In this document: in pieces, positions 32,175 to 41,018 of the stretch
Numbering within the stretch: position 1 is the stretch's first letter
Layout: each line of letters opens with the position of its first letter
Assembly (NCBI RefSeq): GCF_003063265.1
Contig: NZ_NERU01000002.1
Coordinates: 1 to 64,000 of the forward strand
Reading direction: 5' to 3'
Source: Limnohabitans sp. WS1
GTDB taxonomy: Bacteria > Pseudomonadota > Gammaproteobacteria > Burkholderiales > Burkholderiaceae_C
DNA length: 64,000 nt
Notes under the pieces: generated by a model
What the model was told of the DNA's origin: nothing
The model's database searches: none
Seen by the model: the letters and a program-made list of their open reading frames with translations, nothing else
Translations under genes and position numbers: made by a program

Positions 32175-32638
32175 GTCAGTCCTCCACTTTTTGTGATTTA
32201 TCGTTCGCTACATAAACCCTAAGGGAAAGTCGATACACCCAAATTTTCAAAACCCTTTGCACGCCGTTGGCTGCGCTGAGAAGGACGGAAGAACCTTGTC
32301 TTTGAACAACCTCCCCAGGTCAAGCCATTTGTCTCTTGTACCCTTCAGGCAGCCGTCGATGCAAACGAGGTACGAAGCCAAAGGACCCCCTGAAACGAAA
32401 AAACCGGCTTTTGCCGGCTTTTCCCCCCGTGCCCCAGATGGTCATGCCACGCTAAGAGCTCGGATTAGTTGTTCAAGAAATTATGGTGCAATTTTTGATG
32501 ATTTTTTCTCAAACGCAATCATCTTGAAAATTTTTTTGCATTATTTTTGGCTACGATGCCCAAGGATAGGACGGTGGCATTCGGGATGACAAACAATGAA
32601 GTCACCTGGCAATTGAGATGACCAGTTCAGGGGTAGCA
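32175..32638. other. 464-bp intergenic region
   Basis: No gene was supported here. It contains one hairpin at 32404-32417 (listed separately) and an A/T-rich stretch near 32480-32560 that may hold the promoter of the following antitoxin gene. Confidence 0.4.
32397..32421 (-). terminator. Rho-independent terminator
   Basis: CCGGC and GCCGG pair around a 4-base loop with a run of T on the minus-strand side (TTTTTT) and a shorter one on the plus side. It could end minus-strand transcription arriving from osmC. Confidence 0.5.
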
Positions 32639-32938
32639 ATGCGCACATGGCCAGTAAAAGACGCGGAAGTCCGGTTCAGTGAATTATTGGATGCATGCCT
32701 GTCCGAAGGGCCCCAAATGGTCACGCGGCATGGCATTGGGGTCGCTGTTTTGGTGCCGTTGCTGCAGTGGCGACGGTTGCAATCTGCAGCACGCCCTTCG
32801 TTGAAAGAACTGCTGCTCTCAGACCAAGCACGAACCGACATGCTCGTCCCGCGACGCGGACAAGTCAAAAAAATGGCTCAGAAGCCAGCGGAATTCAGTG
32901 AGCCACTTGCCTTGGCTCGCAACGCACGTCTGTCTTGA
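32639..32938 (+). CDS. Phd/YefM-family antitoxin, orphan
   Basis: A 99-aa protein starting MRTWPVKDAEVRFSELLDAC, followed by GPQMVTRHGIGVAVLVPL, the standard Phd/YefM DNA-binding and dimerisation part. The C-terminal toxin-binding tail is also present. AGGGG precedes the ATG at 32639. A PIN or Doc/YoeB toxin normally follows; here the next gene is osmC on the opposite strand, overlapping by 44 bp, so the toxin has been lost or lies elsewhere. Confidence 0.82.
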   Translation: MRTWPVKDAEVRFSELLDACLSEGPQMVTRHGIGVAVLVPLLQWRRLQSAARPSLKELLLSDQARTDMLVPRRGQVKKMAQKPAEFSEPLALARNARLS

Positions 32939-33368
32939 CAGAGTTAGCGATGAAGCATTCGTCGTGCGCCAAGTGGTGCATCTCTTGCAGCTGAGCCTGG
33001 GTCGGTAGTTTGTCCCCAGAAAATTTGACCTCAGGGCGGAGCGTGACGGTGGTCATCATGAGCTTGCCTTCTGGGTTTTTGCCCATCACGCCCTCTGCTG
33101 CGTCATGGTAGGTGTCGACCACAAAACCATGTTTGACTGCAAAGGATAAAAACCAAAGCATGTGGCAGCTGGACAGTGACGCGACGAAGGCCTCTTCGGG
33201 GTCTACCGCATCGACCACGGAATAGGGCAGTGGAACAACGTGAGGGGATGAAGACCCCGCAATCTCAATGCCGCTGTCGAAGCGCAGGATGTGTTGGCGG
33301 CTGTAGCGGTTGTCGGTGAACTTTTGATCAGACCGAGCCCAAAGAATTTCGGCGGTGTAGATGGCCAT
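32895..33368 (-). CDS. OsmC-family peroxiredoxin-like protein
   Basis: A 157-aa OsmC/Ohr fold. The peroxidatic cysteine region reads VASLSSCHMLWFLSFAVKHG and the second cysteine appears in DECFIANSVKTDV. Such proteins reduce organic hydroperoxides with thiols. Its 3' end overlaps the convergent antitoxin gene. Confidence 0.88.
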   Translation of the reverse strand: MAIYTAEILWARSDQKFTDNRYSRQHILRFDSGIEIAGSSSPHVVPLPYSVVDAVDPEEAFVASLSSCHMLWFLSFAVKHGFVVDTYHDAAEGVMGKNPEGKLMMTTVTLRPEVKFSGDKLPTQAQLQEMHHLAHDECFIANSVKTDVRCEPRQVAH

Positions 33369-33434
33369 GTGGTTTGTCGCTTCCCTGTGCGTGATTTTTT
33401 TCAGAGCTTTAACGCAGGCGTGCGTGACCTGAAG

Positions 33435-33914
33435 TCAAGCTGCCGTATGACTTTGGAGGTCCATGGTCATGAAGACGCTATGGGGGTCGAGTTGGTAGTC
33501 GCCAAAGGGGCCACAGGGCCGGAATCCGGCGCTTTTATACAGTTGGTGCGCTGGCGCAAACGTACTGGCTGGCCCGGTTTCCAGGCTCAGTCGTTGGTAG
33601 CCACGCACGATGGCTTCGCTGATGATGTGATTCAGAATGGCACGACCCGCGCCCCGACGTCGCTGGACCGTTGGGGTTCGCATGGATTTGATCTCGCCAT
33701 GATCAAGGGACAGTTCCTTGAGGGCACCACATCCCAAAAGCAGATCGCCATCGCGAGCGGTCCAGAAGGTGATTTCGGGACGTTTGAGTTGGGCCACATC
33801 GAGTGCATGCACGCTTTCAGGCGGTGAAAGTTCATGCATGTGCCGCAAGTGCTCGTCGAGCAGCGCATACACATCTGGCCGAGCGGGATCGTCGGGTGCA
33901 ATGGTCATTGACAT
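33435..33914 (-). CDS. GNAT-family N-acetyltransferase
   Basis: A 159-aa GNAT with PTVQRRRGAGRAILNHII as acetyl-CoA loop and LYKSAGFRPCGPFGDY near the end. It resembles the YafP-like group that often acetylates small metabolites; the substrate is unknown. ATG 33914 or the ATG two codons later are both possible. Confidence 0.87.
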   Translation of the reverse strand: MSMTIAPDDPARPDVYALLDEHLRHMHELSPPESVHALDVAQLKRPEITFWTARDGDLLLGCGALKELSLDHGEIKSMRTPTVQRRRGAGRAILNHIISEAIVRGYQRLSLETGPASTFAPAHQLYKSAGFRPCGPFGDYQLDPHSVFMTMDLQSHTAA

Positions 33915-33950
33915 GGCGTGTGGTGTTTTTGTGTGGTGGCCCAACTCGCC

Positions 33951-34793
33951 TCAGCCAAATTCCCGAAACCCCTTGAGCGCTGGCAGCGGCGCGAAGTTGG
34001 CCTCGCGTTTTTGTTGCATGGCGCTGATGGCTTCGCGCACGTTGGCGTTGCTCCAGATCGCGCCTTGCAGCCAGCCCATGTGGCGCAGACTGTCTTCGGT
34101 GCTGTGGTCGCGGGCGTAGTGCAGCACTTGCTTGGTGCCCCAGATGGCCACGGGTGGTTTGCTGGCGATTTCTTTGGCCGCTTGCAGGGCGGCGGCCACG
34201 GTGGCTTCGTGGGTGGGCAGCACCTCGTTCACCAGGCCGTGGGCGAGCGCCTTGTCGGCACTCAGGCGGCGACCCGTGTAGGCCAGTTCTTTGACCAGCG
34301 CCATGGGCAGCAGCTTGGGCAGGCGTTGCAAGGTGCCCACGTCGGCCACCATGCCGATGTTGATTTCCTGGATGCAGAAAAACGCGTCGGCTGAGGCATA
34401 ACGCATGCAGCAGGCGGTCACCATGTCCACCGCGCCGCCAATGCAGCCGCCGTGGATGGCGGCAATGACCGGGATGCGCAGTTCTTCAAGCAGGGTGAAG
34501 GTGTGCTGCATGTCGGTCAGCAGGTCGTACACGGCCGAGCGGCCTTCGGCGCTGGTGTCGTCCATCTGAATGGCGCTGCCAAAGGTCTGCAGGTCCATGC
34601 CCGCGCTGAAGTGTTTGCCCGTGCTGGAGATCACCAGCGCCCGGGCGGTGCCCGCCTTGTGGATGTTGGTCAGCACCTCGTGCAGCTCGCGCCAAAAGGT
34701 CGGGTGCATGGTGTTCATCGCCTCGGGGCGGTTCATCACCAGGTGGGCGACGTGGCCTTCAGTCGTTAGGGAAAAGCAGTTGAGTTTGTTCAT
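33951..34793 (-). CDS. Enoyl-CoA hydratase/isomerase family protein
   Basis: A 280-aa crotonase-fold enzyme with the oxyanion-hole segments GKHFSAGMDLQTF and HGGCIGGAVDMVTACCMRYA. The pattern (FSAGMDL, DVGTLQRLPK) resembles dienoyl-CoA isomerase-like members. CAGGAG precedes the ATG at 34793, which rules out the longer frame. It acts in fatty acid or aromatic CoA metabolism; the substrate is not determined. Confidence 0.88.
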   Translation of the reverse strand: MNKLNCFSLTTEGHVAHLVMNRPEAMNTMHPTFWRELHEVLTNIHKAGTARALVISSTGKHFSAGMDLQTFGSAIQMDDTSAEGRSAVYDLLTDMQHTFTLLEELRIPVIAAIHGGCIGGAVDMVTACCMRYASADAFFCIQEINIGMVADVGTLQRLPKLLPMALVKELAYTGRRLSADKALAHGLVNEVLPTHEATVAAALQAAKEIASKPPVAIWGTKQVLHYARDHSTEDSLRHMGWLQGAIWSNANVREAISAMQQKREANFAPLPALKGFREFG

Positions 34794-34875
34794 ATGTGGT
34801 CTCCTGTTTTTGCAATGTAGCCGTTGCGGAAGGTCGGCTGTGTCTCGGTTTTGACCTGTCGGTGGGTTGTCGCAT

Positions 34876-36237
34876 TCACAGATACTCGGCCTTGATGCGG
34901 GCAGCGTCTTCGACAAGCTGTGTCAGCCGTTTGGCCTGTTTGGCCACAAAGCTGGCGATGTCTTGGGCAAAGGCTCGTTCGTCTTGTTCGTAATCCGCTG
35001 CTTGGGCTTGTGCCATGGCTGCGGGTTCGGCCAGTTTGGCCAGGCGCTGACCTTCTCGGCGCAGCAGTTTGCGGTCGATGCCGCAGCGGGTGGCGAAGTC
35101 GGCCAGGGCGAAGGGGCTCACAGCTTCGTGCTCGAAAACATCGCCCCAGGCCATAGCCAGTTCGGTGTCAAAGCCGTCGTACTGCACCACGCTCACCAGG
35201 TCGTACCAAGGCGTCGGCTCCAGCAGTCCGCCAGGGCGCACGAAAAACGAAAAGTTCTTGCCATGTGCATCGCTGTTGCCAATGAGAAACTGAAACAGTG
35301 CCCAGCGCAGCATCGCCAGCCGCGTGCTGGCCTTGTTGCCGCTCAGTTCGGCGCAGGCGAATAGCTTTTCGTGGCTCAGGCCATCGCGGATGTGCCGCAC
35401 TTCGGCAGCGTTGCCCAGGTTGCGTTCGTATTTGTAGCTCACCGGCAAGTCGCAGGCTTGGCAGGCGTCGATGATGTGCAGGCGCTGGACCTGCACCGGA
35501 TCGCCAGAGCCCAGAATCGCCCGGTCAAAACGGCGCACCACCAGCACGGGGCGTGGTGTGCGCAACAAGGTCACCTCAGCCACCGGCAGGCCCATGCGTC
35601 GGGCCAGTGACATGCAAAAGTGCTCGTTGACGGCCAGGTGCGGTGTCTTGGGGTTGCCTGTGTCGGGTTTGAGGATGTGTGTGGAGGCCAGGCGCTGCCC
35701 ATCCACCAGCCACAGCCGCCCCCCTTCGGCCAGCGGTGTGTCGATGAAAACCACCAGCTTGTCTTGCAAGCCTGCGACCGACATGCGTACTTGGCCGTCC
35801 CACACGGTCAGCGGCAGCTGCTCGCGCTGGGCGATCCGCTCTGCCAGTTCGCTCAGGGGTATTTCGCGCTGCATGGGCGCATCGGCGGGTGCGGCCGTGG
35901 CATCACCTGTGAATTGCAAGGCGCCTGCCGTCTCGGCACCGAGCGCCCGGATGAGTCCAAAGACATTGCTTGGGGTCAGGCCCTTGTAGACGACCGCCAC
36001 GTCCAGTGCCCGGCCTTCTGGGAGCAGGTGTTCGATGAAGCGCTTGATCGTGGCAGAGCCGTACCCATCGTGTGCGCTTTTTGCGCTGGCCAAGGGCAGC
36101 GCGGGAGACAACGGAAAAGCTTGGGGGTTGGCGAGCCAGGGCGGTGCATAGCGCAAGCGCCACTGGTCATCGCGGCCTTCGTGCTCGATGACAGCAATGG
36201 GTGTTTGGTCGGTCCAGACATGCAGCGCGTCGGTCAT
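34876..36237 (-). CDS. hipA: HipA-family serine/threonine kinase toxin
   Basis: A 453-aa HipA with N-terminal Couple_hipA domain (RFIEHLLPEGRALD), ATP-binding region (AGLQDKLVVF, then THILKPDTG) and the kinase loop IGNSDAHGKNFS with Asp for catalysis, followed by YDLVSVVQYD. HipA kinases phosphorylate tRNA synthetases or other targets and cause dormancy. It is 10 bases downstream of hipB. All core motifs appear intact. Confidence 0.92.
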   Translation of the reverse strand: MTDALHVWTDQTPIAVIEHEGRDDQWRLRYAPPWLANPQAFPLSPALPLASAKSAHDGYGSATIKRFIEHLLPEGRALDVAVVYKGLTPSNVFGLIRALGAETAGALQFTGDATAAPADAPMQREIPLSELAERIAQREQLPLTVWDGQVRMSVAGLQDKLVVFIDTPLAEGGRLWLVDGQRLASTHILKPDTGNPKTPHLAVNEHFCMSLARRMGLPVAEVTLLRTPRPVLVVRRFDRAILGSGDPVQVQRLHIIDACQACDLPVSYKYERNLGNAAEVRHIRDGLSHEKLFACAELSGNKASTRLAMLRWALFQFLIGNSDAHGKNFSFFVRPGGLLEPTPWYDLVSVVQYDGFDTELAMAWGDVFEHEAVSPFALADFATRCGIDRKLLRREGQRLAKLAEPAAMAQAQAADYEQDERAFAQDIASFVAKQAKRLTQLVEDAARIKAEYL

Positions 36238-36247
36238 GGCAGTGCTT

Positions 36248-36538
36248 TCATGCCTTGGGCGAGCCGCCGCCTTGGGTGCTGGCTTCGCGCGCCCAAGGGT
36301 GTTCTTTGGGCAAGACCATCAGCGCCAGGCCCAAGCCGTCGAGCACAGCCATGGCTTTGTCCAGTTGCACTGTGCCTTGACCGTTTTCGAGCCGGGACAT
36401 GAGGTCCACCGACACGCCCAGCAGCCCGGCCGCGTCGTCGATGCGCAGCGATTGGGATTTGCGCCGCTCGCGCACGATGGGGCCGAGTGCGTTGGCTGTC
36501 GTCAAAACTGTGGCTTGTCGGGTGGGCTGATCATCCAT
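36248..36538 (-). CDS. hipB: HipB-family antitoxin
   Basis: A 96-aa XRE helix-turn-helix protein (IVRERRKSQSLRIDDAAGLL, then LMSRLENGQGTVQLDKAMAV) typical of HipB. The start is placed at 36538 because the longer frame adds non-family sequence. It should bind HipA and repress the operon through the inverted repeats upstream. Confidence 0.9.
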   Translation of the reverse strand: MDDQPTRQATVLTTANALGPIVRERRKSQSLRIDDAAGLLGVSVDLMSRLENGQGTVQLDKAMAVLDGLGLALMVLPKEHPWAREASTQGGGSPKA

Positions 36539-36635
36539 GTGGAACTTTCGGTTGAGAGGCATCCGGGGGCATGGTTTGGGGTTGGTATTTCTCACAATCC
36601 GAAACTATCGGGTTTTGCTTCCGTCGTCAACAAAT

Positions 36636-36703
36636 ATTTCGGTATTTCAGAAATTTACATCTTGGTATGCGTGGCCAGGAACTTATTTCAGTTATTCCGA
36701 AAT
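36636..36703. promoter_or_regulatory. Two candidate HipB operator sites
   Basis: Two 19-bp sites share the form ATTTC-N9-GAAAT: 36636-36654 and 36685-36703. Their centres are 49 bp apart and both lie upstream of hipB. Identical architecture with different spacer bases suggests one dimeric regulator, most simply HipB, binding twice. Confidence 0.5.
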
Positions 36704-36762
36704 GAAAAGTGTCATCTTCCGGGACAGTTCTGGACCCAAACCGCAGACCAGCGGCATGCCTC

Positions 36763-38049
36763 TCAGTCGTCTGTGAACAGAAGCTGCGTTTGCCATTCAT
36801 GACCCGGCTCTTCGGCCTTCATGGGGTGACTCACCAAATCAGGCGCTGTCCCCGCCTTGACCAGCGAGCCCACCCGCACACCCAGCAACCGAATGCGGCG
36901 CGACAGGTCCACGCGTTTGAGGCACTGGCCGGCCACTTGCCGGATGCGTTTGGCGTCTGCGGTGTATTCCGTCAGGCTTTGGTCGCGGGTGACGGCCTGG
37001 AAGTTGTCGTACCGCAGCTTGATGCCGATGGTTTTGCCTTCGTAGCCTTTGCGCTGCAAATCGGCGGCCACTTGTTCGCACAGCCGGGTGAAGACGGCCC
37101 CCAACTCGGCGCGGTCGCGCACGGCGTGCAGGTCGCGCTCAAAGGTGGTTTCGCGGCTCATGCTGACGGGTTCGCTCTCGGTCTCGACCGGGCGGTCGTC
37201 GCGGCCCCAAGCGGCTTCGTGCAGCCAAGCACCGTAGCTTTTGCCAAAGTTTTCAATCAGCCAGTGCTGTTCGCGTGCAGCCAGGTCGCCGATGGTGTGG
37301 ATGCCAAAGGCCTTGAGTTTTTCATCGGCCTTGGGGCCAACGCCGTTGATCTTGCGGCAGGCCAGTGGCCAGATGTGGGTCTGTAGGTCGGCTTCGTGCA
37401 CGACTGAGATGCCGTTGGGTTTGTTGAACTCGCTGGCCATCTTGGCGATCAGCTTGTTGGGGGCCACGCCCACCGAGCAGGTCAGGCCCGTGGCCTCAAA
37501 AATGCTTTTCTGGATCAGCCGCGCCAGCACGCGTCCGCCTTCACGCTGGCCGCCGGGCACGTCGGTGAAGTCGATGTAGACCTCGTCCACGCCCCGGTCC
37601 TGCATGACGGGCGCGATGTCGGTAATGATGCTTTTGAAGGTGCGTGAGAAGTAGCGGTAGCGGTCAAAGTCCACAGGCAGCAGGATCGCCTGCGGGCAGA
37701 GCTTGGCGGCTTTCATCAAGCCCATGGCCGAGCCCACGCCAAACTGCCTGGCCGCATAGGTGGCGGTGGTGATGACGCCGCGACCGGTGTAGCCATTCAA
37801 GCGAGGGAAGAAGTCGACCGGGATGCGGTCCAGCCGTTCGGCAAAAGTCTCTTCGGTCCATTCACCGTCGGGGTAGGCCGTTTGCAGCTTGCCCAGTAAA
37901 TCATCTTCTTTGCGGCGGCCGCCGCCAATGACCACGGGCAGGCCCTTGAGCTGCGGGTAGCGTAGCAACTCGCAGGACGCGTAAAACGCGTCCATGTCGA
38001 GGTGGGCGATGCGCCTAGGCAGAGGGGTTGAAGGTGCAGTTTCAGTCAC
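36763..38049 (-). CDS. dinB: DNA polymerase IV
   Basis: A 428-aa Y-family polymerase. The palm motifs are LDMDAFYASCE and VDEVYIDFTD, and SVGVAPNKLIAKMASEFNKP marks the conserved core. About 40 residues are inserted after IGGGRRKEDD, as in other Burkholderiales DinB proteins. The C-terminus ends in a beta-clamp-binding motif (QTQLLF). It carries out error-prone bypass of damaged bases. The downstream neighbour in the same direction is hipB. Confidence 0.95.
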   Translation of the reverse strand: MTETAPSTPLPRRIAHLDMDAFYASCELLRYPQLKGLPVVIGGGRRKEDDLLGKLQTAYPDGEWTEETFAERLDRIPVDFFPRLNGYTGRGVITTATYAARQFGVGSAMGLMKAAKLCPQAILLPVDFDRYRYFSRTFKSIITDIAPVMQDRGVDEVYIDFTDVPGGQREGGRVLARLIQKSIFEATGLTCSVGVAPNKLIAKMASEFNKPNGISVVHEADLQTHIWPLACRKINGVGPKADEKLKAFGIHTIGDLAAREQHWLIENFGKSYGAWLHEAAWGRDDRPVETESEPVSMSRETTFERDLHAVRDRAELGAVFTRLCEQVAADLQRKGYEGKTIGIKLRYDNFQAVTRDQSLTEYTADAKRIRQVAGQCLKRVDLSRRIRLLGVRVGSLVKAGTAPDLVSHPMKAEEPGHEWQTQLLFTDD

Positions 38050-38108
38050 CCTTGGAGCATAGCGCCAGCGCTGGGCCTCTCATGTGGCGGGAGGTGCCCA
38101 GCGAGGTT

Positions 38109-39263
38109 TTATGCGGTCGGAAAAGTGCCCGGCAGCAAGATGTTGGTGTTGACGTTCTGGATGTCGGTGTGACCGCAAAAGGCCATCGTCACGTCCAACT
38201 CTTTGTGGATGATTTGCAGTGCTTTGGTCACGCCTTCTTCGCCCATGGCGCCCAGGCCATAGACCATGGCGCGGCCGATCATCACGCCCTTGGCACCCAG
38301 CGCCCAGGCTTTGAGCACGTCTTGGCCGCTGCGGATGCCTCCGTCCATCCAGACTTCGATTTGGTCGCCCACAGCCGCCACGATGGCTGGCAAGGCTTCG
38401 ATGGAGCTGGGTGCGCCGTCGAGTTGGCGACCACCGTGGTTGCTCACAACTATCGCGTCGGCACCGCTGGCCACGGCCAACTTGGCGTCTTCCACGTCCA
38501 TGATGCCCTTCAAGATCAGCTTGCCGCCCCATTGCTTTTTGACCCAGGCGATGTCTTCCCAGTTGAGCGTTGGGTCAAACTGTTCGTTGGTCCACGAGGC
38601 CAGCGACTTCATGTTGGTCACAGCTTTGACGTGTCCCACCAGGTTGCCAAAGGTGTGGCGTTTGGTGCCGGCCATCCCTAAGCACCAGCGCGGCTTGGTC
38701 ATCAGGTTGATGATGTTGGCGATGGTGGGGCGGGGGGGCGCGGTCAGGCCGTTTTTCAGGTCTTTGTGGCGCTGGCCAATCACCTGCAAGTCGAGTGTGA
38801 GCACCATGGCGCTCACATTGGCGGCTTTGCAGCGGTCGATCATGCGGGCCATGGCCTCGCGGTCGCGCATCATGTACAGCTGAAACCAGAACGGCGCTTG
38901 CGTGTGGGCCGCGATGTCTTCGATGGAGCAGATGCTCATGGTCGACAGCGTGAAGGGGATGCCGAACTTCTTGGCGGCCATGGCGGCGTGCATTTCGCCG
39001 TCGGCGTGCTGCATGCCCGTGAGGCCCACGGGGGCAATACAAACGGGCATTTTGGTGTCGATGCCGACCATTTGGGTGGCCGTGGTGCGGTTTTCCATGT
39101 TCACCGCCACGCGCTGGCGCAGCTTGATCTTGTGGAAATCTGTCTCGTTGGCGCGGTAGGTGCCCTCGGTCCAGGAGCCGCTGTCGGCGTAGTCGTAGAA
39201 CATGCGCGGCACGCGCTTTTCGGCCAGAACGCGCAGGTCTTCGATGTTGGTGATCACGGGCAT
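38109..39263 (-). CDS. FMN-dependent alpha-hydroxy acid oxidase/dehydrogenase
   Basis: A 384-aa FMN TIM-barrel enzyme of the lactate dehydrogenase/glycolate oxidase family. Active-site residues are visible in the segments MFYDYADSGSWTE, QLYMMRDR and SNHGGRQLDG, and the phosphate-binding end is WMDGGIRSGQDV. It oxidises an L-2-hydroxy acid, possibly L-lactate (LldD-like). It is adjacent to the uronate genes, but a shared pathway is not proven. Confidence 0.88.
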   Translation of the reverse strand: MPVITNIEDLRVLAEKRVPRMFYDYADSGSWTEGTYRANETDFHKIKLRQRVAVNMENRTTATQMVGIDTKMPVCIAPVGLTGMQHADGEMHAAMAAKKFGIPFTLSTMSICSIEDIAAHTQAPFWFQLYMMRDREAMARMIDRCKAANVSAMVLTLDLQVIGQRHKDLKNGLTAPPRPTIANIINLMTKPRWCLGMAGTKRHTFGNLVGHVKAVTNMKSLASWTNEQFDPTLNWEDIAWVKKQWGGKLILKGIMDVEDAKLAVASGADAIVVSNHGGRQLDGAPSSIEALPAIVAAVGDQIEVWMDGGIRSGQDVLKAWALGAKGVMIGRAMVYGLGAMGEEGVTKALQIIHKELDVTMAFCGHTDIQNVNTNILLPGTFPTA

Positions 39264-39388
39264 GGGTTGTCTCCAGAGGGTTGGATGCGTAAGTCAGTGG
39301 CACCTATCGTATCGGCTGGCCGCACTGCAGGCTGTGAAACTTGGGACAGTGCGTTTGAAATTAATTTCTGAGCCCTCCGGCAGGGGAT

Positions 39389-40222
39389 TCAGCCGTGCGG
39401 AGCAACCTTGACAAAGCCGCCGCCTTGAAAAATAGCTGCAGGGTCTTGGGTGTCGATGCTGGGCTGGCGGGCCTCGACGGCGTTCCTGAAAACGTCGGAG
39501 GAGTCGAGCGGTCGGTAACCAAGGTGCCTGGCGTGCGTGTTGTCCCACCAGGTGGTCTGGTTGTCCGACATGCCGTAGACGATGCTGTGGCCCACGATGG
39601 GCGCAGTGAGCGCGGCCACCACCAGGCGCTCCAAGTCGTCATGACTCAGCCAGGTGGCCAGCATGCGGCGGTCTTTGGGCTCGGGGGTGGAAGAGCCAAT
39701 GCGGATGCTCACCGTCTCGATGCCCCAGCGGTCCCAGTACATCTGCGCCACGTCTTCGCCAAAGGCTTTGGACAGGCCATAAAACCCATCGGGCTTGGGG
39801 GGCATGCGGGTGTTGACGACTTCGTCTTGGCGGTAAAACCCCGTGACATGGTTGGAGCTGGCAAACACGATGCGTTTAACGCCCTTCAGGCGTGCCGCTT
39901 CATACAAATTGACCATGCCCGAAATATTGCCAGCCAAGATGGCGTCCCAGGGCTGTTCGGTGGACACACCACCCAAATGCACAACAGCGCTCACCTCGGT
40001 CAGCAAGGCCAGCACCTGGTCCTTGTCTTCCAGTGCCGTGATTTGCACCTCTTCGCCTTGGGTGGCAGGGCTCAGGTCGGCGCGGTCGCTCAGGCGCAGC
40101 ACCTCGCAGTAGGCTTTGAGGCGCGGGCGCAGCTCGCGCCCCAGATAACCGGCGGCACCTGTGAGCAACAAGCGGTGAAAGCGCAGAGGCGACGCAGGCG
40201 TGGTCAACATGGCTGTGCTCAA
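39389..40222 (-). CDS. udh: Uronate dehydrogenase
   Basis: A 277-aa short-chain dehydrogenase-like NAD enzyme. The Rossmann motif reads LLTGAAGYLGRELRPRL, the Ser region IVFASSNHVTGFYRQDE, the Tyr-Lys pair FYGLSKAFGE, and SIRIGSSTPEPKDRRML follows. These match uronate dehydrogenases closely. It converts D-galacturonate or D-glucuronate to the aldarolactone. It overlaps the upstream aldolase by 4 bases, placing both in one oxidative uronate route. Confidence 0.88.
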   Translation of the reverse strand: MSTAMLTTPASPLRFHRLLLTGAAGYLGRELRPRLKAYCEVLRLSDRADLSPATQGEEVQITALEDKDQVLALLTEVSAVVHLGGVSTEQPWDAILAGNISGMVNLYEAARLKGVKRIVFASSNHVTGFYRQDEVVNTRMPPKPDGFYGLSKAFGEDVAQMYWDRWGIETVSIRIGSSTPEPKDRRMLATWLSHDDLERLVVAALTAPIVGHSIVYGMSDNQTTWWDNTHARHLGYRPLDSSDVFRNAVEARQPSIDTQDPAAIFQGGGFVKVAPHG

Positions 40223-40983
40223 GCCTTGAAGCGACTGGCCAAGGCGGTGGCGCTGTCGCGCAGCACGTTCTGGTCGGCACCCACGGCCACAAACAGGCAG
40301 CCTTGTTCGACATAGTGTTTGGCCAGGGCTTCGTCGCCGGTCAAGATGCCGGCCGCTTTGCCGCAGGCCTTGATGCGTGCGATGGATTCGTCAATGACCT
40401 GGAGCACCTCGGGGTGCTTGGGGTTGCCCAAGTGGCCCAGGGCCGCCGACAAATCGCCAGGGCCGATGAACACGCCGTCCACACCGTCGACGTTGGCGAT
40501 GGCTTCCAGGTTGTCCAGCCCTTGCAGGGTCTCCACCTGCAGCAACACGCAAATTTCTTCGCTGCTGTGGTGGGCGTAGCCCTTGATGCGGCCATAGTGG
40601 CTGGCCCGGGGTGCACCCGCATAACCGCGCACGCCGTGGGGTGGGTAGCGGGTGTAGGACACGGCCTGGAGGGCTTCTTCTTCGGTTTGGATGTAGGGCA
40701 CCAACAGGGTTTGTACGCCCACATCGAGCAAACGCTTGAAGGTCACCATGTCGTTCCACGGTGGGCGCACGATGGGCGTGGTGGGGCTGCCCTTCATGGC
40801 TTGCAACTGCGCCAAAATTTCGCTCAGGTCGTTGGGCGAATGCTCCATGTCCAGCAGCAGCCAGTCAAAACCGCAGTGCGCCAGAATTTCGGTGCTGATG
40901 TTGCTGCACAGGTGCGACCACAGGCCAATTTGCTTTTGGCCGGACTGGATGGCGTGTTTGAAATGGTTGATGGGCATGTCCAT
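40219..40983 (-). CDS. HpcH/HpaI-family aldolase, likely keto-deoxy-glucarate aldolase
   Basis: A 254-aa class II aldolase with the metal ligands in FDWLLLDMEHS, LLQVETLQGLDNLEAI and VFIGPGDLSAALGHLG. A GGAG-containing site lies upstream of ATG 40983. Because it is coupled to udh, 5-keto-4-deoxy-D-glucarate (GarL activity) is the most likely substrate; a 2,4-dihydroxyhept-2-enedioate role is an alternative. Confidence 0.82.
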   Translation of the reverse strand: MDMPINHFKHAIQSGQKQIGLWSHLCSNISTEILAHCGFDWLLLDMEHSPNDLSEILAQLQAMKGSPTTPIVRPPWNDMVTFKRLLDVGVQTLLVPYIQTEEEALQAVSYTRYPPHGVRGYAGAPRASHYGRIKGYAHHSSEEICVLLQVETLQGLDNLEAIANVDGVDGVFIGPGDLSAALGHLGNPKHPEVLQVIDESIARIKACGKAAGILTGDEALAKHYVEQGCLFVAVGADQNVLRDSATALASRFKA

Positions 40984-41018
40984 GGGGCTTGTCTCCGTGT
41001 TTGGCTTTGAGCGGTCAA

